11,405 nt of DNA from Bacteroidota bacterium (GCA_021804525.1 JAJZHJ010000015.1:1-11405), one strand, 5' to 3'. Counted from the first letter of the stretch, positions 1 to 8,338 are shown. The notes: a model not told the origin generated them from the letters alone. Program-made: numbers and translations.

Positions 1-67
1 CCGAAGTACGGGAAAGAAATATTTCTTCGATACTCTTCATGTAATCTGAGTTAGTGAAGTATTAAAT

Positions 68-115
68 AAAAAAACCTTGCTCTCCAAGCGCATGGTTGCA
101 AAGGAAAGAGCAAGG
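68..115 (-). terminator. Intrinsic terminator ending the minus-strand operon
   Basis: Read on the minus strand, CCTTGCTCT (107-115) pairs perfectly with AGAGCAAGG (75-83). Two further C-G pairs form inside across a small bulge, and a run of seven T (68-74) follows directly. This is the classic Rho-independent layout. It lies 24 bp past the stop codon of the zinc-ribbon gene, so it probably ends the whole rnr-to-zinc-ribbon transcript. The plus strand has no T run after the stem, so it should act in one direction only. Confidence 0.9.
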
Positions 116-138
116 AATATTGAATTTATGGTGAAAAA

Positions 139-906
139 CTATTCGAGTGTGGATGGAATGTTGATATCAGGATCAACTAAGATACGTCCACAATATTCAC
201 AGACAATAACTTTCTTACGAAGGCGAATCTCCATTTGTCGTTGAGGTGGAATTTTGTTGAAGCAACCTCCACAAGCATCGCGTTGAATGGTAACCACTGA
301 CAAGCCGTTACGAACGTTTTTACGGATACGTTTGAAAGCTGTGAGCAAACGAGACTCAATCATCGATTCAATTTCTTTGGCACGCTCGCGTAAGCGTTCT
401 TCTTCTTGTTTGGTCTCGGAAACAATTTCTTCTAATTCGCTTTGTTTTTGTGCAAGATCGCCTTTGCGATCATTCAGCAAGGTATTGGCGTTGGCAATTT
501 CTTCTGTTTTGAATGTAATTGCAGCCTGCGTTTCTTGTATTCGCTTCTCGCTCAATTCGATTTCCAACGATTGAAATTCGATTTCTTTAGTTAAAAAGTC
601 ATATTCACGATTGTTCCGCACGTTGTCTTGTTGCTCTTTATATTTGGCCATTTTAGCTTTAGAATCTTCAATTTCAATTTTGCGAGAAGCTATTTCTCGT
701 TCTTGTTCTTTGAGTTCTTCACTATAATGTTCGATTCGGGTTTGTAGCCCTACGATTTCATCTTCTAAATCTTGCACTTCGAGAGGCAATTCACCACGCA
801 ATGTTTTGATTTTATCAATTTCAGTAGAAACAGTTTGAAGCTCGTATAAGGCTTTTAATTTTTCTTCTACGGTGATCTCTTTTTCGGTTTTTGCTTCGGT
901 TGGCAT
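139..906 (-). CDS. Coiled-coil protein with C-terminal C4-type zinc ribbon (COG1579 / zf-RING_7 family)
   Basis: A 255-residue cytosolic protein in two parts. Residues about 12-195 are almost entirely charged and helical (repeated E/K/Q with spaced L/I), which predicts a long antiparallel coiled coil. The C-terminal part holds two CxxC pairs, C212/C215 and C236/C239, which should bind one structural zinc. This layout and length match the COG1579 family, whose best-studied member is Helicobacter HP0958 (FlgZ), an RNA- and RpoN-associated protein. The function in Bacteroidota is not established, and nothing flagellar is present here. A nucleic-acid or protein-interaction role is inferred. The gene is last in the minus-strand operon, 97 bp after the NIF3-family gene, and ends at a strong terminator. 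Start is the only sensible ATG (904-906); no clear Shine-Dalgarno precedes it. Confidence 0.9.
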   Translation of the reverse strand: MPTEAKTEKEITVEEKLKALYELQTVSTEIDKIKTLRGELPLEVQDLEDEIVGLQTRIEHYSEELKEQEREIASRKIEIEDSKAKMAKYKEQQDNVRNNREYDFLTKEIEFQSLEIELSEKRIQETQAAITFKTEEIANANTLLNDRKGDLAQKQSELEEIVSETKQEEERLRERAKEIESMIESRLLTAFKRIRKNVRNGLSVVTIQRDACGGCFNKIPPQRQMEIRLRKKVIVCEYCGRILVDPDINIPSTLE

Positions 907-1002
907 AACGGTAGTGAATTTACTGTTTGAACGTTATTTGAGTTGTATGTTCCTTTGCACTTGCTTTTACAAATACCTTTCAAATCATTGTTGGAGCTGT
1001 AG

Positions 1003-2097
1003 TTAGAAGTACTGCACCGGATTTGTCAGGCTGGCAGACAAATGGAGTGCAAATGTAGGCATTTTTTTCTGTAGTTGTTCCTGTAGCAGCTCTTTTGTAA
1101 ATTGTTCTGATTCATAATGTCCAATGTCTGCTATGATAATTCGGTTGTCCGCATCGAAAAATTCATGGTATTTGAAGTCTGCGCTTATGAATATATCAGC
1201 TTGTGCACCAATCGCTGTTGGTAGTAGCGAAGCGCCCGATCCACCGCAAAGAGCTACCTTTTGAATGAGGTTCCCACAAAATGACGTATGACGAATCACT
1301 GATAAATGAAATATTTCTTTTAGTCTTTGTAAAAAGGCGCTTTCGGGTTCAGGTTCATTCAGCGTACCAACAATGCCAAGTCCAATCTGTGATGATCGGT
1401 TTCTGAGCGGAATCCAATCGTAAGCTGGCTCTTCGTATGGATGAGCCTGTAGTAACGCTTTTTCAATGGCCGCTCGGTGAAAAGCGGATACGATAACTTC
1501 AATGCGTGTTTCTTTTTCATGGTGCCGCTCATGAAGATTGCCAACAAAGGGATGAGCACCTTCGTTGGCACGAAAAGTTCCAATTCCTTCAACATTAAAA
1601 CTACAAGCATCGTAATTCCCTGTCATGCCGGCTCCGGCCTCAAAAAGCACTTCTCGAACTTCATCAGAATTAGATAATGGCACATACGTGATTAGTTTAA
1701 ATAATTGATCAGTCCGTGGTAATAAGATTTGGCAATGTTGAAGGGCTAATTTTTCGGCCATTTTTCGACTTACACCAGCCGCAATATTATCCATATTGGT
1801 GTGTGCAGCATAAATAGCGATGTTATTTTGAATAGCGGCAATAACGCATCGTTGTACATAATTGTTGCCTGTGATTTGTTTTAATCCTTTAAATAACAAT
1901 GGATGATGTGCAATGACAAGGTTGCATCCTTTTGAGATGGCTTCATCAATAACTGTTTCCGTTACATCGAGAGCAAGTAATGCCCCTGTAACTTCTGTGT
2001 TACGATCTCCTATTTGTAGTCCGGCATTATCGTAATTTTCTTGTAACGACAATGGTGCGATTTCTTCCATCCAATGGCAAACTGTATCAACCGTCAT
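1003..2097 (-). CDS. NIF3-family dinuclear metal-centre protein (YqfO-like)
   Basis: A 364-residue member of the NIF3/DUF34 family (COG0327), whose members form hexameric rings with two metal ions per subunit. The expected ligands are visible: HH at 64-65 in VIAHHPLLFKG, D103 in HTNMDN, and H327 with E331 in GHYESEQ. Residues about 131-231, ending in HPYEEPAYD, form the PII/CutA-like insertion domain of the long, three-part family members such as B. subtilis YqfO. The biochemical role of the family is unsettled; proposals include GTP cyclohydrolase I-like hydrolase or metal insertase activity. I chose ATG 2095-2097 over the upstream in-frame TTG at 2134-2136. The TTG would overlap the preceding gene and add 13 residues that do not resemble the family, whereas MTVDTVCHWMEE is a typical N-terminus. 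The gene starts 19 bp after the acyl-CoA ligase stop and precedes the zinc-ribbon gene. Confidence 0.93.
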   Translation of the reverse strand: MTVDTVCHWMEEIAPLSLQENYDNAGLQIGDRNTEVTGALLALDVTETVIDEAISKGCNLVIAHHPLLFKGLKQITGNNYVQRCVIAAIQNNIAIYAAHTNMDNIAAGVSRKMAEKLALQHCQILLPRTDQLFKLITYVPLSNSDEVREVLFEAGAGMTGNYDACSFNVEGIGTFRANEGAHPFVGNLHERHHEKETRIEVIVSAFHRAAIEKALLQAHPYEEPAYDWIPLRNRSSQIGLGIVGTLNEPEPESAFLQRLKEIFHLSVIRHTSFCGNLIQKVALCGGSGASLLPTAIGAQADIFISADFKYHEFFDADNRIIIADIGHYESEQFTKELLQEQLQKKMPTFALHLSASLTNPVQYF

Positions 2098-2116
2098 GTT
2101 TTTTATATTATTTGAT

Positions 2117-3916
2117 TTAATGATACATATCCTCAATTTGTTGGTGATAGTTTTGCTGAATAATGGCGCGGCGAAGTTTCAATGTCGAGGTTAGTTCTCC
2201 TGTCTCGATGCTGAATGCTTTTTTAATCAACGTGAATTTCTTGATTTTTTCGTATGTCGCCATATCTTTTTGCAGCTCCTCGATCAATGCAGTGTAAAAA
2301 GAAATTACAATCGGGTGTTGAAGCAAGACATCATCTTTCAACTCTGTCAAGTGATTTTTTGCTGCAAATTGGTGTAGCTCATCCAAATTAGGTACAATAA
2401 TGGCTGTAACATAATTTCGTTGATCACCTATAACTGCCACTTGATCAATATGTTTATCCGTGCCAAGTTTGATTTCTAATTGCTGAGGCGCAATGTATTT
2501 TCCGTTCGATGTTTTGAATAGATCTTTGATGCGCTCAATGAGAATCAGATTTCCCTCTTCATCGAATCTTCCTGCATCGCCGGTTCGAAACCATCCATCG
2601 ATAAAAGCGGCTGCCGTGGCTTCAGGTTTATTATAATAACCCGCAGTAATAGTTTTCCCTTTAAGCTGAATTTCGTTATCATCGCCGATACGTGCTTCAA
2701 CGTTTGGCATTATTTTACCTACTGTGCCAATTCTGTAATTTGTTTCTCTAAAGCAAGTTACGGTAGCTGTGGTTTCGGTTAACCCATATCCAATCACAAT
2801 GGGAAGCCCCATACTACGCAAAAAGGTATTGATGGAATCGTCAAGAGCAGCCCCTGCTACAGGAAAGATATTGGCATTCTCGATGCCAACTGCCTTTTTG
2901 ACTTTTGCAAAAATAAGTTTATCAACGAATTTATAGCGTAATTTAAGCCATAAAGGAGGCTTCTTGCCAAGTCGCAGGTAATTTAGGTTATACATTTCGC
3001 CTAAGGCTAGTGCCCACACTACAAGCCCTTTCATGGCAGGCGAAAAACTATCAATATGTTCTTTGACACCTTGATAAACTTTTTCCCAAAAACGGGGCAC
3101 ACTGCACATGGAGGTTGGATGTATTTCTTTAAGAGCTGTTTGCACCTCTTGGGGCCGGAGATTTACATAAACTTGCGCTCCTTTGTAAAAACAATAGTAG
3201 CACCAAGTACGTTCAAGAATGTGCGAAAGTGGCAAAAACGCAATGGAACAGTCGGCTTCGGTAAAGTAGGAAATTACATCATCGTGAATTGTCATTGCTT
3301 CAATAAATGAGGCATGTTTTAACATGACCCCTTTAGGTTCTCCAGTGGTCCCTGACGTGTACATGATTAACGCTAAATCATCTTTACTGGCAGCTTGTTG
3401 TCGTCGCACAAGTTCTTCTTCCAAGATGGCTGTATGGCGCTTTTCAACAAATTCAGCAAAATGAATCGAATGAGATTCATCGTGCAACGTTACCGTAGAA
3501 TCGATCACAACGATTTGTTGCAGTGTCGGGATGTGCGGCAGCGCTTCCAAGGCGTTGTCATATTGAGTTTGTTCTCCTACAAAAAGTAGTTTAACTCCTG
3601 AATCATTCAAAATATAGATTAATTGTGCTACTGAAGCGGTAGCAAACAAAGGAACCGAGACCGCACGAATAGCATAATCGGCGTAATCGATAAAGAAATT
3701 TTCAGCCATATTCTGAGCATAAATGGCTACCGGTTGTCCCGGCATCACACCATGGGCAAGAAGAGCGAGTGCTGTGTTTTTGGTCTTTTCAGCAAAAGAA
3801 TTCCACGAAAGAGATTCCCATATTTTCGTCTTATCGTTACGAGAAAAAAGAGCAGGTCGTTCTCCATATTTTTTGGCTTGCTCAAAAAGCAGGGTGGAAA
3901 AGTGAGTGACTGGCAT
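2117..3916 (-). CDS. Long-chain fatty acid-CoA ligase (AMP-forming, FAA1 type)
   Basis: A 599-residue adenylate-forming enzyme that would activate fatty acids with ATP to acyl-AMP and then acyl-CoA, acting in the cytosol or at the inner membrane. Motifs in order: the P-loop YTSGTTGEPKG (186-196), the adenine-binding GYGLTETT (376-383), GWFRTGD (441-447) with the ribose-binding Asp, the hinge region ERIKDLFKTSNGKYI (461-475), and a C-terminal catalytic lysine in ELTSTLKLRR (K580). The length and the KTSNGKYI motif fit the COG1022 long-chain group rather than acetyl-CoA synthetases. Chain-length preference cannot be read from the sequence. ATG 3914-3916 is preferred over an in-frame TTG at 3947-3949, because MPVTHFSTLL starts the conserved N-terminal domain. 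The gene lies 75 bp after the methyltransferase stop and 19 bp before the NIF3 gene, so it is probably co-transcribed with both. Confidence 0.93.
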   Translation of the reverse strand: MPVTHFSTLLFEQAKKYGERPALFSRNDKTKIWESLSWNSFAEKTKNTALALLAHGVMPGQPVAIYAQNMAENFFIDYADYAIRAVSVPLFATASVAQLIYILNDSGVKLLFVGEQTQYDNALEALPHIPTLQQIVVIDSTVTLHDESHSIHFAEFVEKRHTAILEEELVRRQQAASKDDLALIMYTSGTTGEPKGVMLKHASFIEAMTIHDDVISYFTEADCSIAFLPLSHILERTWCYYCFYKGAQVYVNLRPQEVQTALKEIHPTSMCSVPRFWEKVYQGVKEHIDSFSPAMKGLVVWALALGEMYNLNYLRLGKKPPLWLKLRYKFVDKLIFAKVKKAVGIENANIFPVAGAALDDSINTFLRSMGLPIVIGYGLTETTATVTCFRETNYRIGTVGKIMPNVEARIGDDNEIQLKGKTITAGYYNKPEATAAAFIDGWFRTGDAGRFDEEGNLILIERIKDLFKTSNGKYIAPQQLEIKLGTDKHIDQVAVIGDQRNYVTAIIVPNLDELHQFAAKNHLTELKDDVLLQHPIVISFYTALIEELQKDMATYEKIKKFTLIKKAFSIETGELTSTLKLRRAIIQQNYHQQIEDMYH

Positions 3917-3991
3917 AAGCGAAGGATAAAAAGGATACGAAAATAGCAACTGATTTCAATGTGTACATTTTTTTGTCAAGGTTTCAACGAA

Positions 3992-5167
3992 TTATTCTTG
4001 AGCATTCGCATTTTCAGCTAAGAAATCATTTCTTTTGCCGGCGAAAAGTTCATAATGACGAAATTCGCATGGTAATGCTCCGTTAAGCAATTTAACACGT
4101 TGATTGGGACGAAGCCCCATGTGATCAAGACATTCAAGGTTGGAGCTGATCACCCACGCCGCGTTGCCGGCAAAAGTGTGTTTCAATGTTTTCCCCATTG
4201 TGCTGTAAAGTTCCAAAAGGTCTTCGGTAAGAAGTCGCTCACCATAAGGAGGATTGAAAAGAATAAGTGATTTTTCTTGTGGTTTTTGCCAATTCTCCAT
4301 GGGTTTGGTTTCAACCTGAATGTATTTGGATAAACCTGCACTTTTAATATTTTCTTCAGCAATGCGGGTAGCTCGCAACGATTGATCGGAACCATAAATG
4401 TGATGAGCGAAAGGCCTCTCTTGACTGTCGTCGTTGTAAATATTGTTGAATAACTCTTCATCGAAATTGATCCACCGCTCAAATCCAAATTGATGGCGAT
4501 ATACCCCGGGAGCAATATTGAGGGCAATAAGTGCTGCTTCAATCAACAAGGTGCCGGATCCACACATTGGGTCGATAAAGTCACATTCTCCGTGCCACCC
4601 CGACAAAAGAATCATGCCTGCCGCCAGGGCTTCGTTGAGTGGTGCTTCCGTCTGATCGCTGCGATAACCACGTTTATGTAGCGATTCGCCCGAACTATCT
4701 AACGACAAAGTGCAGGTCTGCTGAGCAATGTGTAAATTCAAATATATATCGGGTTGTTTTGCATCAACTGATGGTCGTTGTTGATATTGATCTTGAAAAT
4801 AATCGACAATGGCATCTTTCACACGATAAGTGACAAATTGAGAATGATGAAAATGATCGGAATAAACCGTTGAGTCAATGGCAAACGTATTTTCTAACGT
4901 CATATACTTGTTCCACTCGATAGCTTTCACTGCATCATAGATTTGATCGTGTGTTTCAGCTTTGAATGTGGCAATAGGAATTAAAACCCGCGAGGCAGTG
5001 CGAAGCCAGAAATTGGCTTTGTAAAGCAAAGCTTTGTCAACAGTGCAACGAACAGCTCGTCGTTGTATTTCAATGTTATTGGCGCCTAAATCAGTTAATT
5101 CTCGTGCAAGCACTTCTTCGAGTCCCTGAAAAGTTTTTACGATGATGTCAAATTCTTTGGGTAGCAT
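3992..5167 (-). CDS. THUMP-domain class I SAM-dependent rRNA (guanine-N2) methyltransferase, RlmL-like
   Basis: A 391-residue RNA methyltransferase of the COG0116 family. Residues about 1-165 form the ferredoxin-like plus THUMP RNA-binding part, opening with FDIIVKTFQGLEEVLARE. Residues about 170-380 are the Rossmann-type catalytic domain, with SAM motif I DPMCGSGT (199-206), the acidic motif II in YGSDQS (258-263) and the catalytic NPPYGERL (305-312). The NPPY motif is typical of amino-group methylation, here probably guanine N2. E. coli RlmL makes m2G2445 in 23S rRNA but is a long fusion with the RlmK domain. This protein corresponds only to the N-terminal half, as in B. subtilis YpsC, and the exact target base is inferred. 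ATG 5165-5167 is the start. The gene lies 80 bp after RNase R; a 7-bp hairpin in that gap (5218-5236) has no T run. Confidence 0.92.
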   Translation of the reverse strand: MLPKEFDIIVKTFQGLEEVLARELTDLGANNIEIQRRAVRCTVDKALLYKANFWLRTASRVLIPIATFKAETHDQIYDAVKAIEWNKYMTLENTFAIDSTVYSDHFHHSQFVTYRVKDAIVDYFQDQYQQRPSVDAKQPDIYLNLHIAQQTCTLSLDSSGESLHKRGYRSDQTEAPLNEALAAGMILLSGWHGECDFIDPMCGSGTLLIEAALIALNIAPGVYRHQFGFERWINFDEELFNNIYNDDSQERPFAHHIYGSDQSLRATRIAEENIKSAGLSKYIQVETKPMENWQKPQEKSLILFNPPYGERLLTEDLLELYSTMGKTLKHTFAGNAAWVISSNLECLDHMGLRPNQRVKLLNGALPCEFRHYELFAGKRNDFLAENANAQE

Positions 5168-5247
5168 TCAATGGATTTCTGAGGTAATGTTTATAAGAAG
5201 ACGTTATTTTTTCGAATTGTCTTGTTTTTCAAGACACTATGTAAAGA

Positions 5248-7455
5248 TCATTTTCTTCGTTTTTGCATGTTTCGGTTTGTATTTTGTTTGGCATTGGGTC
5301 TTTCCTTGGTGGTTTCAGGTTGAACAAGTGCAAAATCGAGTTGCTTTTTCTCTAAATTAGCTCGTGCTACTTGCACGTTAATGACGTCACCTAATTGGTA
5401 TTTTTTGTTATAGCGATGCCCTTCAAGGCAGTAGTTTTTTTCGTCAAAAATGTAATAATCGTCGTCCAAATCGCGAATGGGCACCATGCCTTCGCATTTA
5501 TTTTCGTTCAGTTGTACATAAATGCCCCACTCGCTCACCCCTGAAATGACGCCGTCGAATGTCTGTCCCAACTTATCACTCATAAATTCCACTTGTTTGT
5601 ATTTTATGGAGGCTCGTTCAGCATTAGCAGCTAGCTGTTCCATGTCTGAACTATGCTTGCAGCGCTCCTCCCACTCCGAAGCATTCACTGAAGTGCCATT
5701 TGCCGCATATCGAGTCAGCAACCGATGTACCATCATATCAGGATAACGACGAATAGGGGAGGTGAAATGGGTGTAATAGTCGAATGCCAAGCCATAGTGA
5801 CCGATGTTGTCGGTACTGTAAATGGCTTTTGCCATAGAACGCACGGCTAATGTTTCAATCAAGTTTTGTTCTTTTTTCCCTTGAACTTCGTCCAAAAGAT
5901 GATTGACAGATGATGATACTTCGTTTTTTTTGCCTGATATTTTCAGTTTGTAGCCAAAACGACGTATAAACTGAGCAAAGTTATTTAATTTTTCTGGATT
6001 TGGGACGTCATGAATTCGGTACACAAACGTTTTCGCTTTCTTACCTTTTCCTGGTTTCCCAATATGTGCGGCTACCGTTTCATTGGCCAATAGCATAAAT
6101 TCTTCTACTAATTTGTTCGAGTCTTTTGCCTCTTTGAAGAAAACACTTGTCGGTTTACCTTTTTCATCAATTTCAAAACGGACTTCTACACGGTCAAATG
6201 CAATGGCTCCCGCTTGAAACCGACGTTCTCGCATCTTTTTGGCTAATTGATTAAGAGTGTCCAGTTCTTCCTTAAAATCTCCTTCGCCTGTTTCAAGAAT
6301 GTTTTGGGCTTCTTCGTATGTAAAACGGCGGTCAGATTTAATCACGGTACGACAAATAGCGTATTCTTTCATATTGGCATCGTCATCCATCTGTGCCAAA
6401 ACCGAATAGCACAGTTTCTCTTCGTTTGGACGAAGGGAACAAAGTCCGTTCGATAATTTTTCCGGCAGCATCGGAATCGTTCTATCCACCAAATAAATGG
6501 ACGTTGCTCGTTGTTCTGCTTCACGATCAATAAGCGTTTGTGGTTGCACGTAATGAGTCACATCCGCAATGTGAATACCTACTTCCCAAAGTCCGTTGGT
6601 TAGTTTCCGTAGTGACAGAGCATCGTCGAAATCTTTGGCGTCGCGCGGGTCAATTGTAAAGGTAACAATGTTGCGGCAATCAACCCGACGTGCAATTTCT
6701 TCAGATGTGATACTATCATCTATGGTATCAGCTTCTTTTTCCACCTCTACAGGGTAATGATAAGGCAACCCGAATTCCACCAAAATGGAATTCATTTCAG
6801 TGTTGTTTTCACCCATATCACCTAAAACATCAAGTACTTCGCCTACGGGATTTTTGTCCTTGGCATCCCAATGAAGCATTTTCACTACTGCTTTTTGGCC
6901 ATTCTTTCCTCCTTTTAGTTTGTCTGCCGGAATGAATATATCGTTTGATAGATATTTTTTGTCCACCATCAAGAAAGCATACGGGCCGTTCATATCAAGC
7001 ACCCCTACAAACGTTTCTTTTGCACGTTTCAAAATCTCAAGCACTTCTGCTTCAGGTTGTCGGCCTTTGCGTCCTGCATAAAGAAAGGCCTTCACGTAAT
7101 CTTTGTCCATTGCACGATTCATGTTGCGCTCTGAAATGAAAATTGGAGCGCCTCCATCATCGGGAATCAGGTAATTCTTGCGCGAAGTTCGGTCGATGGT
7201 GCCGATGATATTCCCTCCACGCACGTTTAACCGAAATTTTCCACGCTCTATTTCGATAAGAAACCCATTATCGGTAAGTTCTGTCAGAACGTCGGCAGCC
7301 AATTGTTTCAGCGGGGTGGTTGTGAGCGTCAGCGCATGTGAAACTTGTTTATAATTGAAGGCTCGGGCAGACTCCTGATTGAAGAGATGCGATATGGCAC
7401 GTTTTAAATCTGCCTTTTTGATGTGCCCTTCGGAATTAACTGTTTGTTTTTTCAT
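5248..7455 (-). CDS. rnr: Ribonuclease R (3'-5' exoribonuclease, RNB family)
   Basis: A 735-residue processive 3'-5' exoribonuclease that degrades structured RNA in mRNA and rRNA turnover. Domains in order: an N-terminal winged helix (about 12-75), two cold-shock OB domains (about 80-230), the RNB catalytic domain (about 260-580), and an S1 RNA-binding domain (about 630-712) followed by a basic tail ending MQKRRK. The catalytic centre is DPRDAKDFDDAL (269-280), with D269, D275, D277 and D278 as metal ligands. HYGLAFDYYTHFTSPIRRYPD (553-573) carries the conserved arginines near the active site. Start is ATG 7453-7455. An in-frame TTG at 7480-7482 would extend the protein by nine residues, but it overlaps the probable -7 box. 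The gene probably opens the five-gene minus-strand operon. Confidence 0.96.
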   Translation of the reverse strand: MKKQTVNSEGHIKKADLKRAISHLFNQESARAFNYKQVSHALTLTTTPLKQLAADVLTELTDNGFLIEIERGKFRLNVRGGNIIGTIDRTSRKNYLIPDDGGAPIFISERNMNRAMDKDYVKAFLYAGRKGRQPEAEVLEILKRAKETFVGVLDMNGPYAFLMVDKKYLSNDIFIPADKLKGGKNGQKAVVKMLHWDAKDKNPVGEVLDVLGDMGENNTEMNSILVEFGLPYHYPVEVEKEADTIDDSITSEEIARRVDCRNIVTFTIDPRDAKDFDDALSLRKLTNGLWEVGIHIADVTHYVQPQTLIDREAEQRATSIYLVDRTIPMLPEKLSNGLCSLRPNEEKLCYSVLAQMDDDANMKEYAICRTVIKSDRRFTYEEAQNILETGEGDFKEELDTLNQLAKKMRERRFQAGAIAFDRVEVRFEIDEKGKPTSVFFKEAKDSNKLVEEFMLLANETVAAHIGKPGKGKKAKTFVYRIHDVPNPEKLNNFAQFIRRFGYKLKISGKKNEVSSSVNHLLDEVQGKKEQNLIETLAVRSMAKAIYSTDNIGHYGLAFDYYTHFTSPIRRYPDMMVHRLLTRYAANGTSVNASEWEERCKHSSDMEQLAANAERASIKYKQVEFMSDKLGQTFDGVISGVSEWGIYVQLNENKCEGMVPIRDLDDDYYIFDEKNYCLEGHRYNKKYQLGDVINVQVARANLEKKQLDFALVQPETTKERPNAKQNTNRNMQKRRK

Positions 7456-7479
7456 CGTGATGATTTGTTTCGCCTTTGT

Positions 7480-7487
7480 CAAAAATA
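7480..7487 (-). promoter_or_regulatory. Probable -7 box for rnr
   Basis: On the minus strand the sequence is TATTTTTG, a full match to the Bacteroidetes consensus TAnnTTTG. It ends 24 bp upstream of the ATG of rnr, which would give a leader of roughly 18 nt. No good TTTG box is seen at the usual 19-21 nt further upstream, so the -33 element is weak or absent. A second match, TATCTTTG, lies further upstream on the same strand at 7562-7569 and could be an alternative promoter. Confidence 0.5.
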
Positions 7488-7654
7488 TACTAATGGGATA
7501 TTTCGTTATCTACCAATGGTTGTTTATGATTCTGAAACTCCGCGTTTGTGCTTTTTTTCTTCAAAGATACATCCTATTTTGGTGTATTTTGTTACAGGTT
7601 TGTTAAAATACGTCGTTTAGGGGCATTCAGCGTGCTTCTTTGTTCGGAGACAAC

Positions 7655-7683
7655 AAAAAAGCCACCCTTTTCGGAGCGGCTTT
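7655..7683 (-). terminator. Intrinsic terminator after rpmE2
   Basis: On the minus strand AAAGCC (7678-7683) pairs with GGCTTT (7658-7663). The stem extends inward with G-U and G-C pairs around a GAAA-like loop, and six T follow (7655-7660). It lies about 27 bp past the L31 stop codon and upstream of the rnr promoter, so L31 is probably transcribed separately from the rnr operon. Confidence 0.85.
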
Positions 7684-7710
7684 GTGGAGTTACTTGTTGA
7701 AAGGAAGAAC

Positions 7711-7974
7711 TTATTTCTTCTTGTTTTCCAAGTGTTTTTGGTAACGATTCATGAACTTGTCCACACGTCCTGCCGTATCCACCAACTTTTGTTTGCCGGT
7801 ATAGAATGGGTGTGAAGAACTGGAGATTTCAAGTTTTACCAAAGGAAAAGTTACCCCGTCGATTTCAACGGTTTCTTTCGTAGCCACCGTAGAACGGGTA
7901 ATAAATGTGTCACCGTTCGACAGATCTCTAAAGGCTACGGGTCGATAGCTTGCCGGATGAATGCCTTCTTTCAT
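7711..7974 (-). CDS. rpmE2: 50S ribosomal protein L31, type B
   Basis: An 87-residue large-subunit ribosomal protein, which in characterised ribosomes sits at the bridge between the two subunits. It begins [15 protein letters not shown] and contains the typical [25 protein letters not shown] stretch in two parts (about 48-73), ending in the basic tail KHLENKKK. There is no cysteine anywhere, so this is the zinc-independent type B (C-minus) form, slightly longer than zinc-binding L31. An open frame extends upstream to 8133 but does not resemble a protein; ATG 7972-7974 gives the normal N-terminus and fits the promoter. The gene has its own promoter and terminator, so it is a single-gene transcript. 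In bacteria with two L31 genes the B form is often controlled by Zur; no such control can be shown here. Confidence 0.97.
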   Translation of the reverse strand: MKEGIHPASYRPVAFRDLSNGDTFITRSTVATKETVEIDGVTFPLVKLEISSSSHPFYTGKQKLVDTAGRVDKFMNRYQKHLENKKK

Positions 7975-8016
7975 TGTGATAGTTATAATTAAGGGTTGTT
8001 TTTCTTGTTGAGTTTG

Positions 8017-8024
8017 CAAAGGTA
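8017..8024 (-). promoter_or_regulatory. Probable -7 box for rpmE2
   Basis: On the minus strand the sequence is TACCTTTG, a full match to TAnnTTTG, 42 bp upstream of the L31 ATG. The implied leader is about 36 nt and A-rich. No clear TTTG -33 box is present at the usual distance, only a T-rich tract. Confidence 0.6.
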
Positions 8025-8160
8025 AGCATTCGTTTTGAAATAGAAAAATTATTTTCAACGTTAGGGTGAGCTGCGCGAAGTTTTGAGATTTGGAATCATT
8101 GCTGTCCGAAAAACCAAAAATAAGAAGAGGCAAAAGTCGAAGAAATTACCCCTAATGAAT

Positions 8161-8168
8161 TAACTTTG
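8161..8168 (+). promoter_or_regulatory. Promoter-like -7 box in the intergenic region
   Basis: TAACTTTG is a full match to TAnnTTTG on the plus strand. It lies 23 bp before the ATG of the 48-codon ORF at 8192 and about 360 bp before the flavin-reductase gene. The -33 position has no good TTTG. It could drive the small ORF, a non-coding RNA, or a long leader for the downstream operon; it could also be chance, since the motif is short. Confidence 0.35.
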
Positions 8169-8191
8169 TATTGTAACGCAAAATTAGATCC

Positions 8192-8338
8192 ATGAGCCAA
8201 AATACATATTTTACGAACAGCCGATCTTCGGGCAGATGTTACGTTTATCCCTATCTACACCTTTTACCCTTATCTGAAAACACGAACGGAAACGGAATAC
8301 GACTTAACTACAAGAGTATCATACCTAAAGAGCCTTAA
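8192..8338 (+). CDS. Candidate 48-residue small ORF, unrecognised
   Basis: This ORF runs from ATG 8192-8194 to TAA 8336-8338. The peptide starts MSQNTYFTNSRSSGRCYVYP and has no recognisable domain, no clear signal peptide and no long hydrophobic segment. The reason to list it is context: a full -7 promoter match at 8161-8168 would place the transcript start about 17 nt before the ATG, the same geometry as at rnr. Against it are the odd composition and the chance frequency of ORFs this short. A different frame through the same DNA is open from about 8195 to a TAG at 8357-8359 with no ATG, so the region may instead be a decayed gene. Treat as tentative. Confidence 0.2.
   Translation: MSQNTYFTNSRSSGRCYVYPYLHLLPLSENTNGNGIRLNYKSIIPKEP

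Noticed and set aside
14..27. Perfect 14-bp palindrome AAGAAATATTTCTT near the left edge
   Set aside because: A/T-rich and short, with no gene or promoter visible beside it in the window; chance is likely and the flanking context is cut off.
5218..5236. Hairpin TGTCTTG-TTTTT-CAAGACA between rnr and the methyltransferase gene, considered as a terminator
   Set aside because: No T run follows the stem on the minus strand, and the 80-bp gap with same-strand genes fits continued transcription. It may only be a minor mRNA structure.
7711..7974. Zinc-dependent switching of L31 by Zur
   Set aside because: The protein is the cysteine-free form, but no second L31 gene or recognisable Zur site is visible here, so regulation by zinc cannot be supported.
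7975..8133. Upstream extension of the L31 reading frame to 140 residues
   Set aside because: The added 53 residues do not look like a protein, cover the L31 promoter, and the 87-residue form has the normal family length and N-terminus.
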